NCBI GenBank assembly: GCA_035772735.1
Contig: JASDFA010000019.1
Coordinates: 70,408,001-70,472,000 of the forward strand
Direction of reading: 5' to 3'
DNA from: Datura wrightii
Taxonomy: Eukaryota > Streptophyta > Magnoliopsida > Solanales > Solanaceae
DNA: 64,000 bases
In this document: positions 36,217 to 45,590 of the stretch, piece after piece
Layout: each line of letters starts with the position of its first letter
Numbering within the stretch: the stretch's first letter is position 1
Program-made: the position numbers and the translations under genes
The notes under the pieces: generated by a model
What the model saw: only the letters and a program-made list of their open reading frames with translations
Databases searched by the model: none
Told to the model about the DNA's origin: nothing

Positions 36217-38685
36217 TGTCACACCCCGCCTTGGAGGGTATGACTGGCACCTGGTGCCCTGCTAGGACCTGAACTGCTGGACTGCTAAGCCTGGGCACAT
36301 CTGGTGCCTGGCTGGCTCTAACTCATATTTCTGGAAACAAAGGGATATATAACGGCTGTAAACACAGCCCCCGGCCCATTGGCCTATAGCCTTCTGTACC
36401 TGTTCTAACAGCTGACCAAACACATACCAATTCAGGGAAACCAATGTGGGCCGACAAGGCCACCATGCTGTCTAGTTATCTGCAACTCAATCATGAAGTA
36501 TTAAAAGCTACGTGACCAACAAGGTCACCACTACTGGCAAACTATGGCCCCACATGGCCATCATAAAAGAAAGAAAGAGTACTAACAGCTATACTACTGC
36601 ACGGCCTAACACGACCGGCTCATCTGACCACAGGGAAAGCATATACAGACTGCAAGCCTCTAGGAATAGCAATAGAAATGATCGGGACAGGGCCCCGACC
36701 TACCCATACTATACAACAAAAGAAAATGGACTGCACCTCTGGAATTCAGTCTCCGGATGACAGGAGCTGAATACTCGAACGCTGACAGGAATCACGTGGT
36801 GTCGCCTGCTCGTCTATGAGTACCTGCAGGCAAGTAATGCAGCGCCTCACCGGGCGTCAGTACAGCTGGTACTAAGTATGTAAAGCAACAACTGAAAGCA
36901 AAATCTGAAGACAACAGTGTAACTGATAAAACTGAAATAAGGAGGATTAGATTAACTGTCTGACAATGTAAGTCATACCTTCTTGCAATTATACTGGAAG
37001 GAGCGGAAGTCATACCTGAGGATTTATCATCCTATTGTCGAACTACTCGTATCTACTATAACATGGCACAACATATCATAACATACATAACATATATAAC
37101 ATACATAAACCTTACCCGGCCCCCATAAGCCGGGAGGTACAACCAGCACGAAATCTATGCCCCTACCCCGGTCAACCCATCTCCTATCAACCCCGTAAGC
37201 ATCCTGCCGGTTCCCTGGGTAGGCACTTGGGCTCGCTGAGCCCCTGACTATAACTGCATCTGAATCCGGAGGACTCCTGAATCAACACCCCGGGCGTACC
37301 CGCTCGATGGGGGTGTATAAAAGCCGACCAAGGCAAAATATGGGGAAACTGGCATCCCATCTTCGTCCCCTAGGGGACGGCATGCCACTCCGTAGAGCGA
37401 CGTATCCTCTTCCTCTGGCGGACGAGTCGATACAGCTATTAACCCTGGGGCGGTCATGGATGCTAGGTAGTCCAACCCCAAACAATACAACGGTCTCAAC
37501 TACTAATACAATACTGTCTGCATATCTCACATACTGAGGCTAATAGGGGTAAGGTATCGTATATACTACATACTGAGCTAATGATAGCAATCTGTACGTA
37601 TATAATACGTGCTGAGACTGGTAAGTATATATATGTGAATATAGTCTCCTGCCAGACTGTACTGGGGCAAATGCTATCCAAGGTGGTGTTTCTGCTGAAA
37701 ACTATGTTGTTTACTGAGTTTCTGTATTAACACAATTTACTACTCCTAACATGCGTTCTAAACTTTATTTTAGCCTGCCAATCTATTTCTGAAGCGTTTT
37801 ACGGATATTGCATCACTTTACGGGGTTTCAACTAAATACAATAATATCTTAACATGTCATATTACATCACATACTGAGCATGCTGAGCGGTTTCTAACAC
37901 TTGTGTTAGAATTTATGTCATACTAGTAAGTTTCACGCACGTTACAACTTGAGGCTTCTAACATCGTATCAACATTTACAATAAACGCAATACTTAACTT
38001 CTGAACATTCTACTGGCCTGTAAATTACTATACTGCATCAATATTACTTAGCTTGCCGAGGGAACTAGCTTTACATACCTTATCCTTGAACTATTCATCC
38101 GTCGGACGAGGCTCGGCCGGTACTTCAACTATTTTCTCCCAACTGCATTCATAAATACATCAATTAATACTAAATACAGCTTTATCATAAAGAACAACGC
38201 TACTTTCGATATAGTTTATAGCCTAAACTTAGGCTTATCAAAAGACGGTCAAAAACTCGCTATTTTTCAGCAGTCCAGAAGGGAGAAATATTCACTTCTC
38301 AGCTAGGAACACATAGACATTAATTTAGAGTTTGGGCAGCGTTTAGCAGCGTAATCGGTCAAAAATTATAATCCCTCCTTCGTCTTCCTCTGTTTTGCTG
38401 CATTTTCTGGAAATTATAATGAGTTAAATGATATTAAACCGAAGTGGGGCTTTATATACTTGAGCCTAGACAAGGGCAACGTGTCACGGAGCCAACGCGG
38501 AGGCCTCACCTCCGTGACACGCTGCCATCGCGGAGGGGCTTTGCCTCGGCTCCTTCCGCGATGGTTCGACAGGTTTCTCATCCGATCTTTTCCCGGGCCT
38601 TTCCCTAGCACGTATGGCCTTCAAATATGCTTAACCAACGTGCGAATAGGTCATCTAGGTGCTGGGAATTCTACGGGGTATAACA
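36217..38685 (-). repeat. Element C 3' LTR
   Basis: 2469 bp, the copy on the left of the window. Compared with the other LTR it lacks about 116 bases at about 38328 (present at 54168-54281). The missing block is bounded by short repeats ATTAATTTAGAG / ATTAATTTGAGT. The palindromic module lies at 38478-38524 and the TATA box at 38450-38458 (minus strand). Confidence 0.9.
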
Positions 38686-38702
38686 TTCTCCCCCCCTTAA
38701 GA
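38686..38702 (-). other. Element C polypurine tract
   Basis: On the minus strand CTTAAGGGGGGGGAGAA directly precedes the 3' LTR, like the PPT of element A. Confidence 0.8.
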
Positions 38703-38851
38703 ACATTTGTCCTCGAATGTACACTGTCATCTAGAGGACTACTTACTTATTTCTTAGAAAAATTTTGGCAGAGTTTCCCCTGTAATATGGACTATAGCCA
38801 AAATCCTGAAATGCAGAAAAGTCCAACACAGGCACTGCACGTAATATTTAA
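38703..38851 (-). other. Element C 3' untranslated region
   Basis: Homologous to element A about 16412-16577 (CAGTGCCTGTGTTGGAC, then TTCGAGGACAAATG). It is joined directly to RNase H coding text at about 38845-38852, so the region that should encode integrase is absent. Confidence 0.7.
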
Positions 38852-39127
38852 GATCCACATTTTTAAGGCGTGAATTACTGCGGCCAATTCTAGATCGTGG
38901 GTAGGATAATTCTTTTCGTGTTTCCTCAGCTTTATGGAAGCATATGCAATTACTCTACCATGCTGCATCAACACACAGCCCAATCCGACACCTGACGCAT
39001 CGCAATAGACTGAGTAACCTTCTGTGCCTTCCAACAATGCTAATACTGGGGCGGAGGTTAATCTGTCTTTCAGTTCTTGGAAGCTTTGCTCGCATGCCTC
39101 TGTCCACTGAAATTTTGCTGCTTTCTA
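38852..39127 (-). pseudogene. Element C RNase H, truncated
   Basis: Reads KFQWTEACEQSFQELKDRL, then YCDASGVGLGCVLMQ (RNase H catalytic Asp) and YPTHDLELAAVIHALKMW, after which it runs into 3' UTR text and a chance extension. It is separated from RT only by an amber codon at 39127-39125, in the same frame. The second half of RNase H and all of integrase are deleted. Confidence 0.85.
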
Positions 39128-40222
39128 CGTCAATTTGGTTAGAGGTGCTGCAATGGTCGAGAACCCTTCAACAAATCTCCTGTAATATCCTGCCAACCCC
39201 AGAAAGCTACGGACTTCAGTCGGAGTGGTAGGCCTAGGCCATGACTTAACTGCTTCTATTTTCTGTTTATCAACTTGTATACCAGCATCTGAGACAATAT
39301 GCCCTAAAAAGGCCACTGAGTTAAGCCAAAATTCACATTTAGAAAATTTAGCATACAACTGGCGGTCCCTGAGGATTTGGAGCACTATCCGCAAATAAGT
39401 CCGGTGATTTGCTTCAGAGCGAGAATACACCAGAATGTCATCAATGAATACTATCACGAACAAGTCCAGAAAAGGTCTGAAAATACTGTTCATCAGGTCT
39501 ATAAAGACTGCTGGGGCATTCGTTAAACCGAAGGACATAACTAGAAATTCAAAATGTCCATATCGGGTCCTGAACGCTGTCTTAGGAATATCTCTCTCAC
39601 GTACTCGGACCTGGTGATATCCGGACCACAAGTCAATCTTAGAAAAGTATCTGGCTCCCTGTAACTGATCAAATAAGTCATTAATTCTGGGGAGCGGGTA
39701 CTTGTTCTTTACTGTAACTTTATTTAGCTGCCGATAATCTATGCACATTCGGAGCGAGCCATCTTTCTTTCTCACGAATAAAACTGGCGCACCCCACGGT
39801 GATGTACTCGGCCTGATAAAACCTTTATCTAACAAATCTTTCAACTGCTCCTTTAATTCTCTGAGTTCTGCAGGAGCCATACGATAGGGAGGTATTGATA
39901 TTGGCTGAGTGCCTGGTAACAAGTCGATAGCAAAGTCTATTTCCCTTTCTGGGGGAATACCAGGTAACTCATCAGGAAATACATCTGGGAATTCATTTAC
40001 CACTGGGACAGACTGGAGTGTCGGAGATTCTGCTTGGACATCCTGAACTCTGACCAGATGGTAAATACACCCCTTAGATATCAACTTTCTCGCCTGAAGG
40101 TAGGAAATAAACCTACCTTTTGGCGTAGCGATGCTGCCCTTCCACTCCCGCACTGCTTCTCCTGGGAAGTGGAATCGGACCGGTTTGGTCCAACATTCAA
40201 CATTGGCAAAGCACGGTACTAA
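39128..40222 (-). CDS. Element C reverse transcriptase region
   Basis: An open frame of about 365 codons from the junction with D, without an ATG of its own because it is internal to pol. Counting from 40153, it contains the PR-RT linker (FPDVFPDELPGIPPEREIDF, about 55-74), PPYRMAP (88-94), KKDGSLRMCIDYRQLN (129-144), DLWSGYHQVRV, the catalytic FIDDIL (236-241; Asp codons about 39447-39442) and FLGLAGYYRRF near the end. RT would copy the RNA into cDNA in the particle. All RT blocks are intact, but it can no longer be made as a fusion with gag because D separates it. Confidence 0.85.
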
Positions 40223-40227
40223 CCAGT

Positions 40228-41646
40228 TGATCTTGGGCAGATTTATATGTCCAAGTGATACTCAAACGTATCATTTTTACCTTGTTTGTTGTGCAATGTG
40301 TATATAATATCATGTAATCGGTAATAAAATGCGAATTTATACTAACCAACATGATTAGCATTTGTTTTGCAGGTAAATGTGATTTTTAGGAGCTAAAATG
40401 CATGTTGGAACTATATCGGAGTTGGACTTGGATGCGAGCGTGGAAAAGACATTGGAATGCACATTTTATAGGGGCTCCGTGATGGAGTCGTGCCACGCTA
40501 CCATCGCGGTAGCACACTGCCTGAACAGGAATTAAAATGGCAAATTCCAGTGTGCCATCGCGTCAGCTCCGTGGCACGGAGAGAGGCCTCCGCGTTGGCC
40601 TCCGTGCCACGTTGAGGCTAATATACCGGACCCTGAAATTCCAGTGAAGGTCCGCGTCAACGCTGTGTCACGGAGGCAGTGCTCCGCATTGGCCTCCGTG
40701 ACACGTTGCTTGTTATTCCGGGAAAAATTTCCCACTAGTATAAATAGCACACTTAGGTTTATTTTAAGTAGTTTTTTAGTTTTTAGACTGAGTTTAGAAG
40801 TGGAGAGCAAGGACGTGGGTTAGGAGCAGTTGAGGAACGAAAAAGCTAAGGGATTCCTTCTCTTCTTTTCTTCTTTCTATCAATTGTACGTATGATTTAC
40901 ACTCATTTTAGGATGATCAATCCACAAATGAGTGGCTAATTCTCTTCCTTGCTGAGGTTTTGACACTTGTAATGAATTTTGATTATAATTGATATGGTTT
41001 TCTTCTTCTTCTTACTGCATTAGTGTGTGGCCGACATTAATGTACATCTAAAAAGTCCAATTTCACTCGAAAGAGCAAGAAATTGGAAAGTTGTGAATTA
41101 ATAGGGTATTGTCCTTAACTTGATTTGGGAAAATTGGGTTTTGATGTGCTTTCCTGATAGAAATATACTTGAAAGCCGTATTAGTCAATTTAGGAACCGG
41201 AATTGTATTGCTAGGTCATAAATTGCATTTGATCACAGAAATGTAGACGGATGGTTTATGATTCTAAAGTGAAATTAAATACGAGAGTTTTAATTTCTAG
41301 GCGAATGTTCTTGGCTAGCAACATGAAGAAGAGATTAACCAAATTATCATGATTATCAAGTTCATTACTTGTTCTTAACCTTGGCATGTTCATATCCACT
41401 GTCTAAATTCACAGTAAATAGTTGTTATTAATTTTAGTATATATAGTTTAGAAACAAAAACTCAAGTAACTGTTGGTTACATTGTTGTTAGCATAATTAG
41501 AAGTGAAATAGGAATATAGTAAACTAGGCAACTTTACATATCTTGAGCCTCCTTGGATCGATACTTGGCTACTTAGCCACTTTATTACTTGTTTGACCAC
41601 GTGCACTTGCGTGTCGGTTTTTAACCTATACCGGAACACCCGAGCA
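40228..41646 (+). repeat. Element D 5' LTR
   Basis: 1419 bp. It holds the palindromic modules (40560-40709), the TATA box (40739-40747) and a CT-rich leader. It matches 48727-50171 except for the segment TTCCATGTTGTTCTATTAAT... found only in the 3' copy at about 49508. Confidence 0.9.
40471..40747 (+). promoter_or_regulatory. Element D LTR promoter: GC-rich palindromic modules and TATA box
   Basis: Two related modules lie upstream of TATAAATAG (40739-40747). Module 1 (40571-40610) has arms GTGGCACGGAG / CTCCGTGCCAC around GAGGCCTCCGCGTTGGC (40583-40599). Module 2 (40665-40709) has arms GTGTCACGGAGG / CCTCCGTGACAC and ends ACACGTTGC. A further short palindrome CTACCATCGCGGTAG lies near 40497. 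Each module is preceded by AAATTCCAGTG. The 17-base core and the arms recur in the LTRs of element C. Confidence 0.65.
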
Positions 41647-41652
41647 AGTTTT

Positions 41653-41670
41653 TGGCGCCATTGCCGGGGA
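41653..41670 (+). other. Element D primer binding site
   Basis: TGGCGCCATTGCCGGGGA follows the LTR closely. This type is typical of Athila-like elements and is complementary to the 3' end of a tRNA-Asp. Confidence 0.75.
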
Positions 41671-41789
41671 GGCTAGGCGATTTGTGAAATTGTGTTTAGT
41701 GTAAATTTACTATATTTTTATTTTTATTTTCTTAAAGCGTTAACAACTTGGTCTTAGCCTGTATTTTGCAGATTTTGTTTCTGTGAACA

Positions 41790-43541
41790 CTGGCAAGGGA
41801 CAAAGAGCTGGTGGAATCTTATTTAGAGCCTGAACGTGAATTTCATAGTCAACGTAGAGAAGCTCTACAAAAGAAGCTGCAGTTGTTCCGACAATCTATT
41901 ATGGAGCAACAAAATCCACCAGTTGTGAGGGCAGTGTTAGTGCCCGATGAAGCAGAAGCAAGGCCGGTTCGCGAGGTGGCAATCCCACACGCTAACAATG
42001 TACATTCTAGTATCCGCAAACCAGAGCGTGGAGGGAGGTTTGAATTAAAGCAGAATATGGTGCAACTCTTGCACACAAGCGGGCAGTTTACCGGTCTCCC
42101 TCATGAAGATCCACAACAACATCTCCAAAACTTTTTGGAGATAAGTGACACTTATATACCCGCTGGAGTGTCACCTGATTATGTTCGGCTCACCTTATTT
42201 CCGTTTTCCTTACTTGGTGAAGCCAAGAGGTGGTTAAAAGCTGAACCACCCAATTCTATATCAACGTGGGATGATCTTGCACGGAAGTTTCTGATTAGAT
42301 TTTTCCCTTCTGGTAAAACAGCCAGACTTAGAAGTCAAATTCTAAGTTTTAAACAGAGGGAGGGAGAAAATCTATATCAAGCCTGGGAAAGATTTAAATC
42401 CATGTTGCGGGACTGTCCTCATCATCATCAGTCCAATGAGGTGTTGGTACACACATTTATTCAGGGTTTGGAACCCCACACTAAAATTCTGTTAGATTCA
42501 GCAGCTGGAGGGCAAGCGCTGGAAAAGACTTACGAGGAGCTGTACACTTTGCTCAACCGAATTTCACAAGGCAATCCAGAATGGAATGCAGATTCATCTC
42601 GAGGTGGAGCAAGGAAAGCAGCGGGAGTGCTTGAAGTAGATGGATTTACAGCTATCGTTGCACAGATAGCTGCGTTGCAAAATCAGTTAAACACTCACTT
42701 CAGCAATATGAACTTGAACCAGCCTTCAGCTTCGGTCAATGCTGTCCAACAGATGTGGTGGGAAGTGTGTGGTAGTAGTGAGCATTCAGCTGAATGCTGT
42801 GGTGCAAATCCTAACTCTGTTAACTTTGTGGGCAATGCACAGAGAGATCAGCAGCAGTTTGGTAGTGGCTACAACCCACATTGGAGAAACCATCCGAATT
42901 TTTCGTGGGGTAGCAACAATCAACAAGGCCAAAGTTCAGGGCAGGGTATGCACAGAAACCAAGGAGGGCAACAAAGCTATCAAGCTCAATTCAGAAATCA
43001 CAATGCCCCTCCTCCACCACCATCACCTACCATTGAGGAGATGTTCAAAACCATGATCGCTAATCAGGCGCAATTGCAGGCTGACTATGTTAAATTGGCA
43101 GCCGAAGTGAAGAATAATCAATTGGCGACCAAGGCTCTTGAATATCAGTATGGGCAATTTGCTAGTGCCCAAAATACTAGACCCAGAGGAGGATTACCTA
43201 GCGACACGGATCCTAATCCGAAGCAGGTAAATGCAGTGACCACGAGGAGTGGTTTGCAGTTAAAGGAGGTGGAACCGGAAAGACCGCCTCAAAAATCAGG
43301 AGCAGCAGATGTTGAGGGAGAGCAAATCTCAGATAAGGGGAAGACTAAAGAAGCTGAACCAGAAAGGCCTCCACCCCCATTCCCTCAACGACTTAAGAAA
43401 CAAAAGGAGGAGGCGTGTTTCCAGAAATTCATGGAGGTACTTAAAAGGTACATGTTAACTTACCTCTTGTTGATGTCTTGCAGGGAGTGCCAAAATATGC
43501 GAAATATATTAAAGACATCGTGGCTAACAAAAGTCGTTTGA
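41790..43541 (+). CDS. Element D gag, start codon changed
   Basis: Open frame read from CTG at 41790 (LARDKELVESYLEPE). The position and context suggest this was the original ATG; the next in-frame ATG is 41901. The retrotransposon gag core is clear (PHEDPQQHLQNFLEI, about 42103; AKRWLKAEPPNSISTWDDL; FIQGLEPHTKILLD, about 42457). The C-terminal half is Gln/Pro-rich (QGMHRNQGGQQSYQ, PPPPPSP). Gag would build the particle. Near 43444 an A run appears one base short, so the frame leaves the protease frame and ends at 43541 in unrelated residues. Composition and frame are otherwise intact. Confidence 0.8.
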   Translation: MARDKELVESYLEPEREFHSQRREALQKKLQLFRQSIMEQQNPPVVRAVLVPDEAEARPVREVAIPHANNVHSSIRKPERGGRFELKQNMVQLLHTSGQFTGLPHEDPQQHLQNFLEISDTYIPAGVSPDYVRLTLFPFSLLGEAKRWLKAEPPNSISTWDDLARKFLIRFFPSGKTARLRSQILSFKQREGENLYQAWERFKSMLRDCPHHHQSNEVLVHTFIQGLEPHTKILLDSAAGGQALEKTYEELYTLLNRISQGNPEWNADSSRGGARKAAGVLEVDGFTAIVAQIAALQNQLNTHFSNMNLNQPSASVNAVQQMWWEVCGSSEHSAECCGANPNSVNFVGNAQRDQQQFGSGYNPHWRNHPNFSWGSNNQQGQSSGQGMHRNQGGQQSYQAQFRNHNAPPPPPSPTIEEMFKTMIANQAQLQADYVKLAAEVKNNQLATKALEYQYGQFASAQNTRPRGGLPSDTDPNPKQVNAVTTRSGLQLKEVEPERPPQKSGAADVEGEQISDKGKTKEAEPERPPPPFPQRLKKQKEEACFQKFMEVLKRYMLTYLLLMSCRECQNMRNILKTSWLTKVV

Positions 43542-44182
43542 CTGAGTATGCCACGGTAGCTTTAAAGGAGGAATGCACTTCCCGTATTCAGAATAGGTTG
43601 CCCACAAAACTGAAAGACCCTAGAAGTTTTACTATCCAGCTTACGATTGGGCAAAGTATCCGAGCTCATGGATTATGCGACTTGGGGGCAAGCATAAATC
43701 TGATGCCATCTTCGGTATTCAGAAAGTTAGGTCTAGGGAGACCTAGACCTACAACGGTAATCTTGAAGCTAGCAGACAGGTCTTTAGCTAAGCCGGATGG
43801 CATTGTTGAGGATGTGTTAGTGCAAGTAGGCTCCCTCTTTTTTTCGGTCGATTTTATTGTTCTGGATTTTGAACCAGATGCTGAAGTCCCATTTATTTTG
43901 GGACGACCCTTTTTGGCAACCGGAAAAGCATTAATTGATGTAGCTGCGGGTCAACTCACTATGCGAGCACATGACAAGGTCGAAGTGTTCGATGTGTACA
44001 AAGTACCTAAGATCCCGACTGTTTATAAGGAACTCTCGGTGATCAACGTGATTGATCATGGGAATGCTAATGGAATGAGTGATTCCCGAGAGTTACTAGG
44101 AAGGCCACCGGATATGGTTGAGAACTACTGGGGGGAGGACAAGGATCGGGACAAATCGTCCATCACCCTAGTAGACAAGTGA
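43450..44182 (+). CDS. Element D protease region
   Basis: Picks up the gag-pol frame after the one-base shift (LVDVLQGVPKYAKYIKDIV). Then comes an Athila-type aspartic protease: CDLGASINLMPSSVFRKLG (about 43678) holds the D-L-G-A active-site motif, followed by ADRSLAKPDGIVEDV, FIVLDFEPDAEVPFILGRPF and ATGKALIDVAAGQL. It ends at 44182 with no RT after it. The protease would cleave the gag precursor. No ATG begins this frame, so it depends on read-through or frameshifting from gag. Confidence 0.8.
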
Positions 44183-44535
44183 GCATAAAGGACGTCGAGC
44201 CGCGACGGTAAACCAGGCGCTGCACGGGAGGCAACCCGTGAGAAAAATATTTTATTTTTCTTCTTTTTGCACAGTGTAGTTAATTTTTATCTTTATTTTT
44301 GTTTTTATTTTTTATTTCCAATTTTTATTTTTCTTTTTCTTTTCTTGATTAGGCTTAGATTTTCATTTTAGTTAGTATTTTTATTTTAGTTAGGGAAATC
44401 TATTAATCTAACCAATTCTGTTCAGTGAGGTGATTTTCAGGTATAACGGAGGAAATATACATGGAATCGAGAAAATGAGGCAAGGTATGAAAAATTAAAT
44501 TAATTGAAGAAACAGTGCACTAACGCGTTGGCGTC
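44183..44535 (+). other. Element D post-protease non-coding region
   Basis: Contains GTCGAGCCGCGACGGTAAAC and GGGAGGCAACCC, which in Athila-like elements normally follow the end of pol. The junction of protease to this text at about 44182 therefore marks the missing RT-RH-INT segment. A T-rich stretch follows. Confidence 0.6.
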
Positions 44536-44674
44536 GTGTCACGGAGGTAGGGCTCCGCGTTACCCTCCGTGACACGTTGAAGGCAAAATCCGGATTTTTC
44601 AAAAATTCCAGTAAGCCAATGCTGGCTCCGCGTCACGGAGGAGGGTCTCCGCGTTACCCTCCGTGACACGTTGC
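44536..44674 (+). promoter_or_regulatory. two internal copies of the LTR palindromic module
   Basis: Copy 1 at 44536-44579 (arms GTGTCACGGAGG / CCTCCGTGACAC, ending ACACGTTG) and copy 2 at 44631-44674 (CGTCACGGAG / CTCCGTGACACG). As in the LTR, copy 2 is preceded by AAATTCCAGT. They sit about 200 bases ahead of a splice donor and about 1 kb ahead of the ATG of the 406-residue ORF. I see no clear TATA box after them. A promoter role is inference. Confidence 0.5.
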
Positions 44675-44871
44675 CGTGTATTTGGTGCCGGGTCACACCG
44701 GGTTGCCGGGTGACCCGCGTGTTTTCTTAAATTAAAACCCCCGATTTCGCCCCATTTCTTCCCATTCCCTCTTCCCTCCACGACCAAAACACCTATTTCC
44801 CCCTCCCCAAGCACCGTGCCACGTTCCTAGGCAAGGAATACGTCAAGTTTCTTCGGTTTCTCAATTCAAAG

Positions 44872-45585
44872 GTATGTTTTCATCGTCTATCTCAATTTTT
44901 TTTGGCGATTTTAGTCAAATTTGGGCATGTGAGGTGAGATATATCACCCTAGGTAGAAATTAAACATGAATGTTGGATTATTTGTGATTGATATATGTTT
45001 GGATTGTTGTATTTAGCGTTTGAACTTATCGATTGCGTAAATAATTCGAATTTGATTATAGAATTGTATTCTAGGGCATGAGTTGTTGAATTTAACTTGA
45101 GTGACTTGATAAGTAGGCAAATTAGATGCCGGGGTGTGTTTGTAAAGTGAGAGAAGTCGTGGTAAATATTGTGTAAATGTTAAAAGACGACAAATTCTCG
45201 AATTTTTTTTGGGAAAATGCAAAAACTGTGTAAATTGGTTAGATTGTTTGGATTAGATTGTATATAGAATGTTTTTATTGTTGTTTTTATTTTATTGTTG
45301 TTTTTGTTGCGAAGTGCGATGTGTGAATTGTTAGCGATAGTAGGATTGGGATTAGCTGTATGAAGTCTGAGTAGTACGCTAACCGTTATGCTGTCGAAAT
45401 TTTTTTTGTGAACGCACTAAGCATGAAGTGTATAGTGTTGTCTGTGGTGTAATTAGAGTTATCCTTGCCGTAATTTTGTAGAAGTAGCTAAGGCCTGAGT
45501 GTGGGGTAAATGTTGTGTAACCCGACCTTAGCCGAAATTAACAAGTTTTTAGCTTAACTTTGTGCTTGTTTGTGTAAATTGACAG
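44872..45585 (+). other. candidate 5'-UTR intron before the extra ORF
   Basis: Donor CAAAG/GTATGT (GT at 44872) and acceptor TTGACAG/GTACA (AG at 45584-45585), 714 nt, T-rich like plant introns. The ATG of the ORF follows five bases after the acceptor. No open frame crosses the interval. Confidence 0.45.
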
Positions 45586-45590
45586 GTACA

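Noticed and set aside
36217..36230. TGTCACACCCCGCC as the start of a plus-strand element
   Set aside because: It is the reversed LTR end (GGCGGGGTGTGACA); gag, PBS and PPT all place element C on the minus strand.
37248..37537. Open frames repeated in both C LTRs (also 53087-53376) as a gene family
   Set aside because: Present twice only because LTRs are duplicates; several overlapping frames and no domain.
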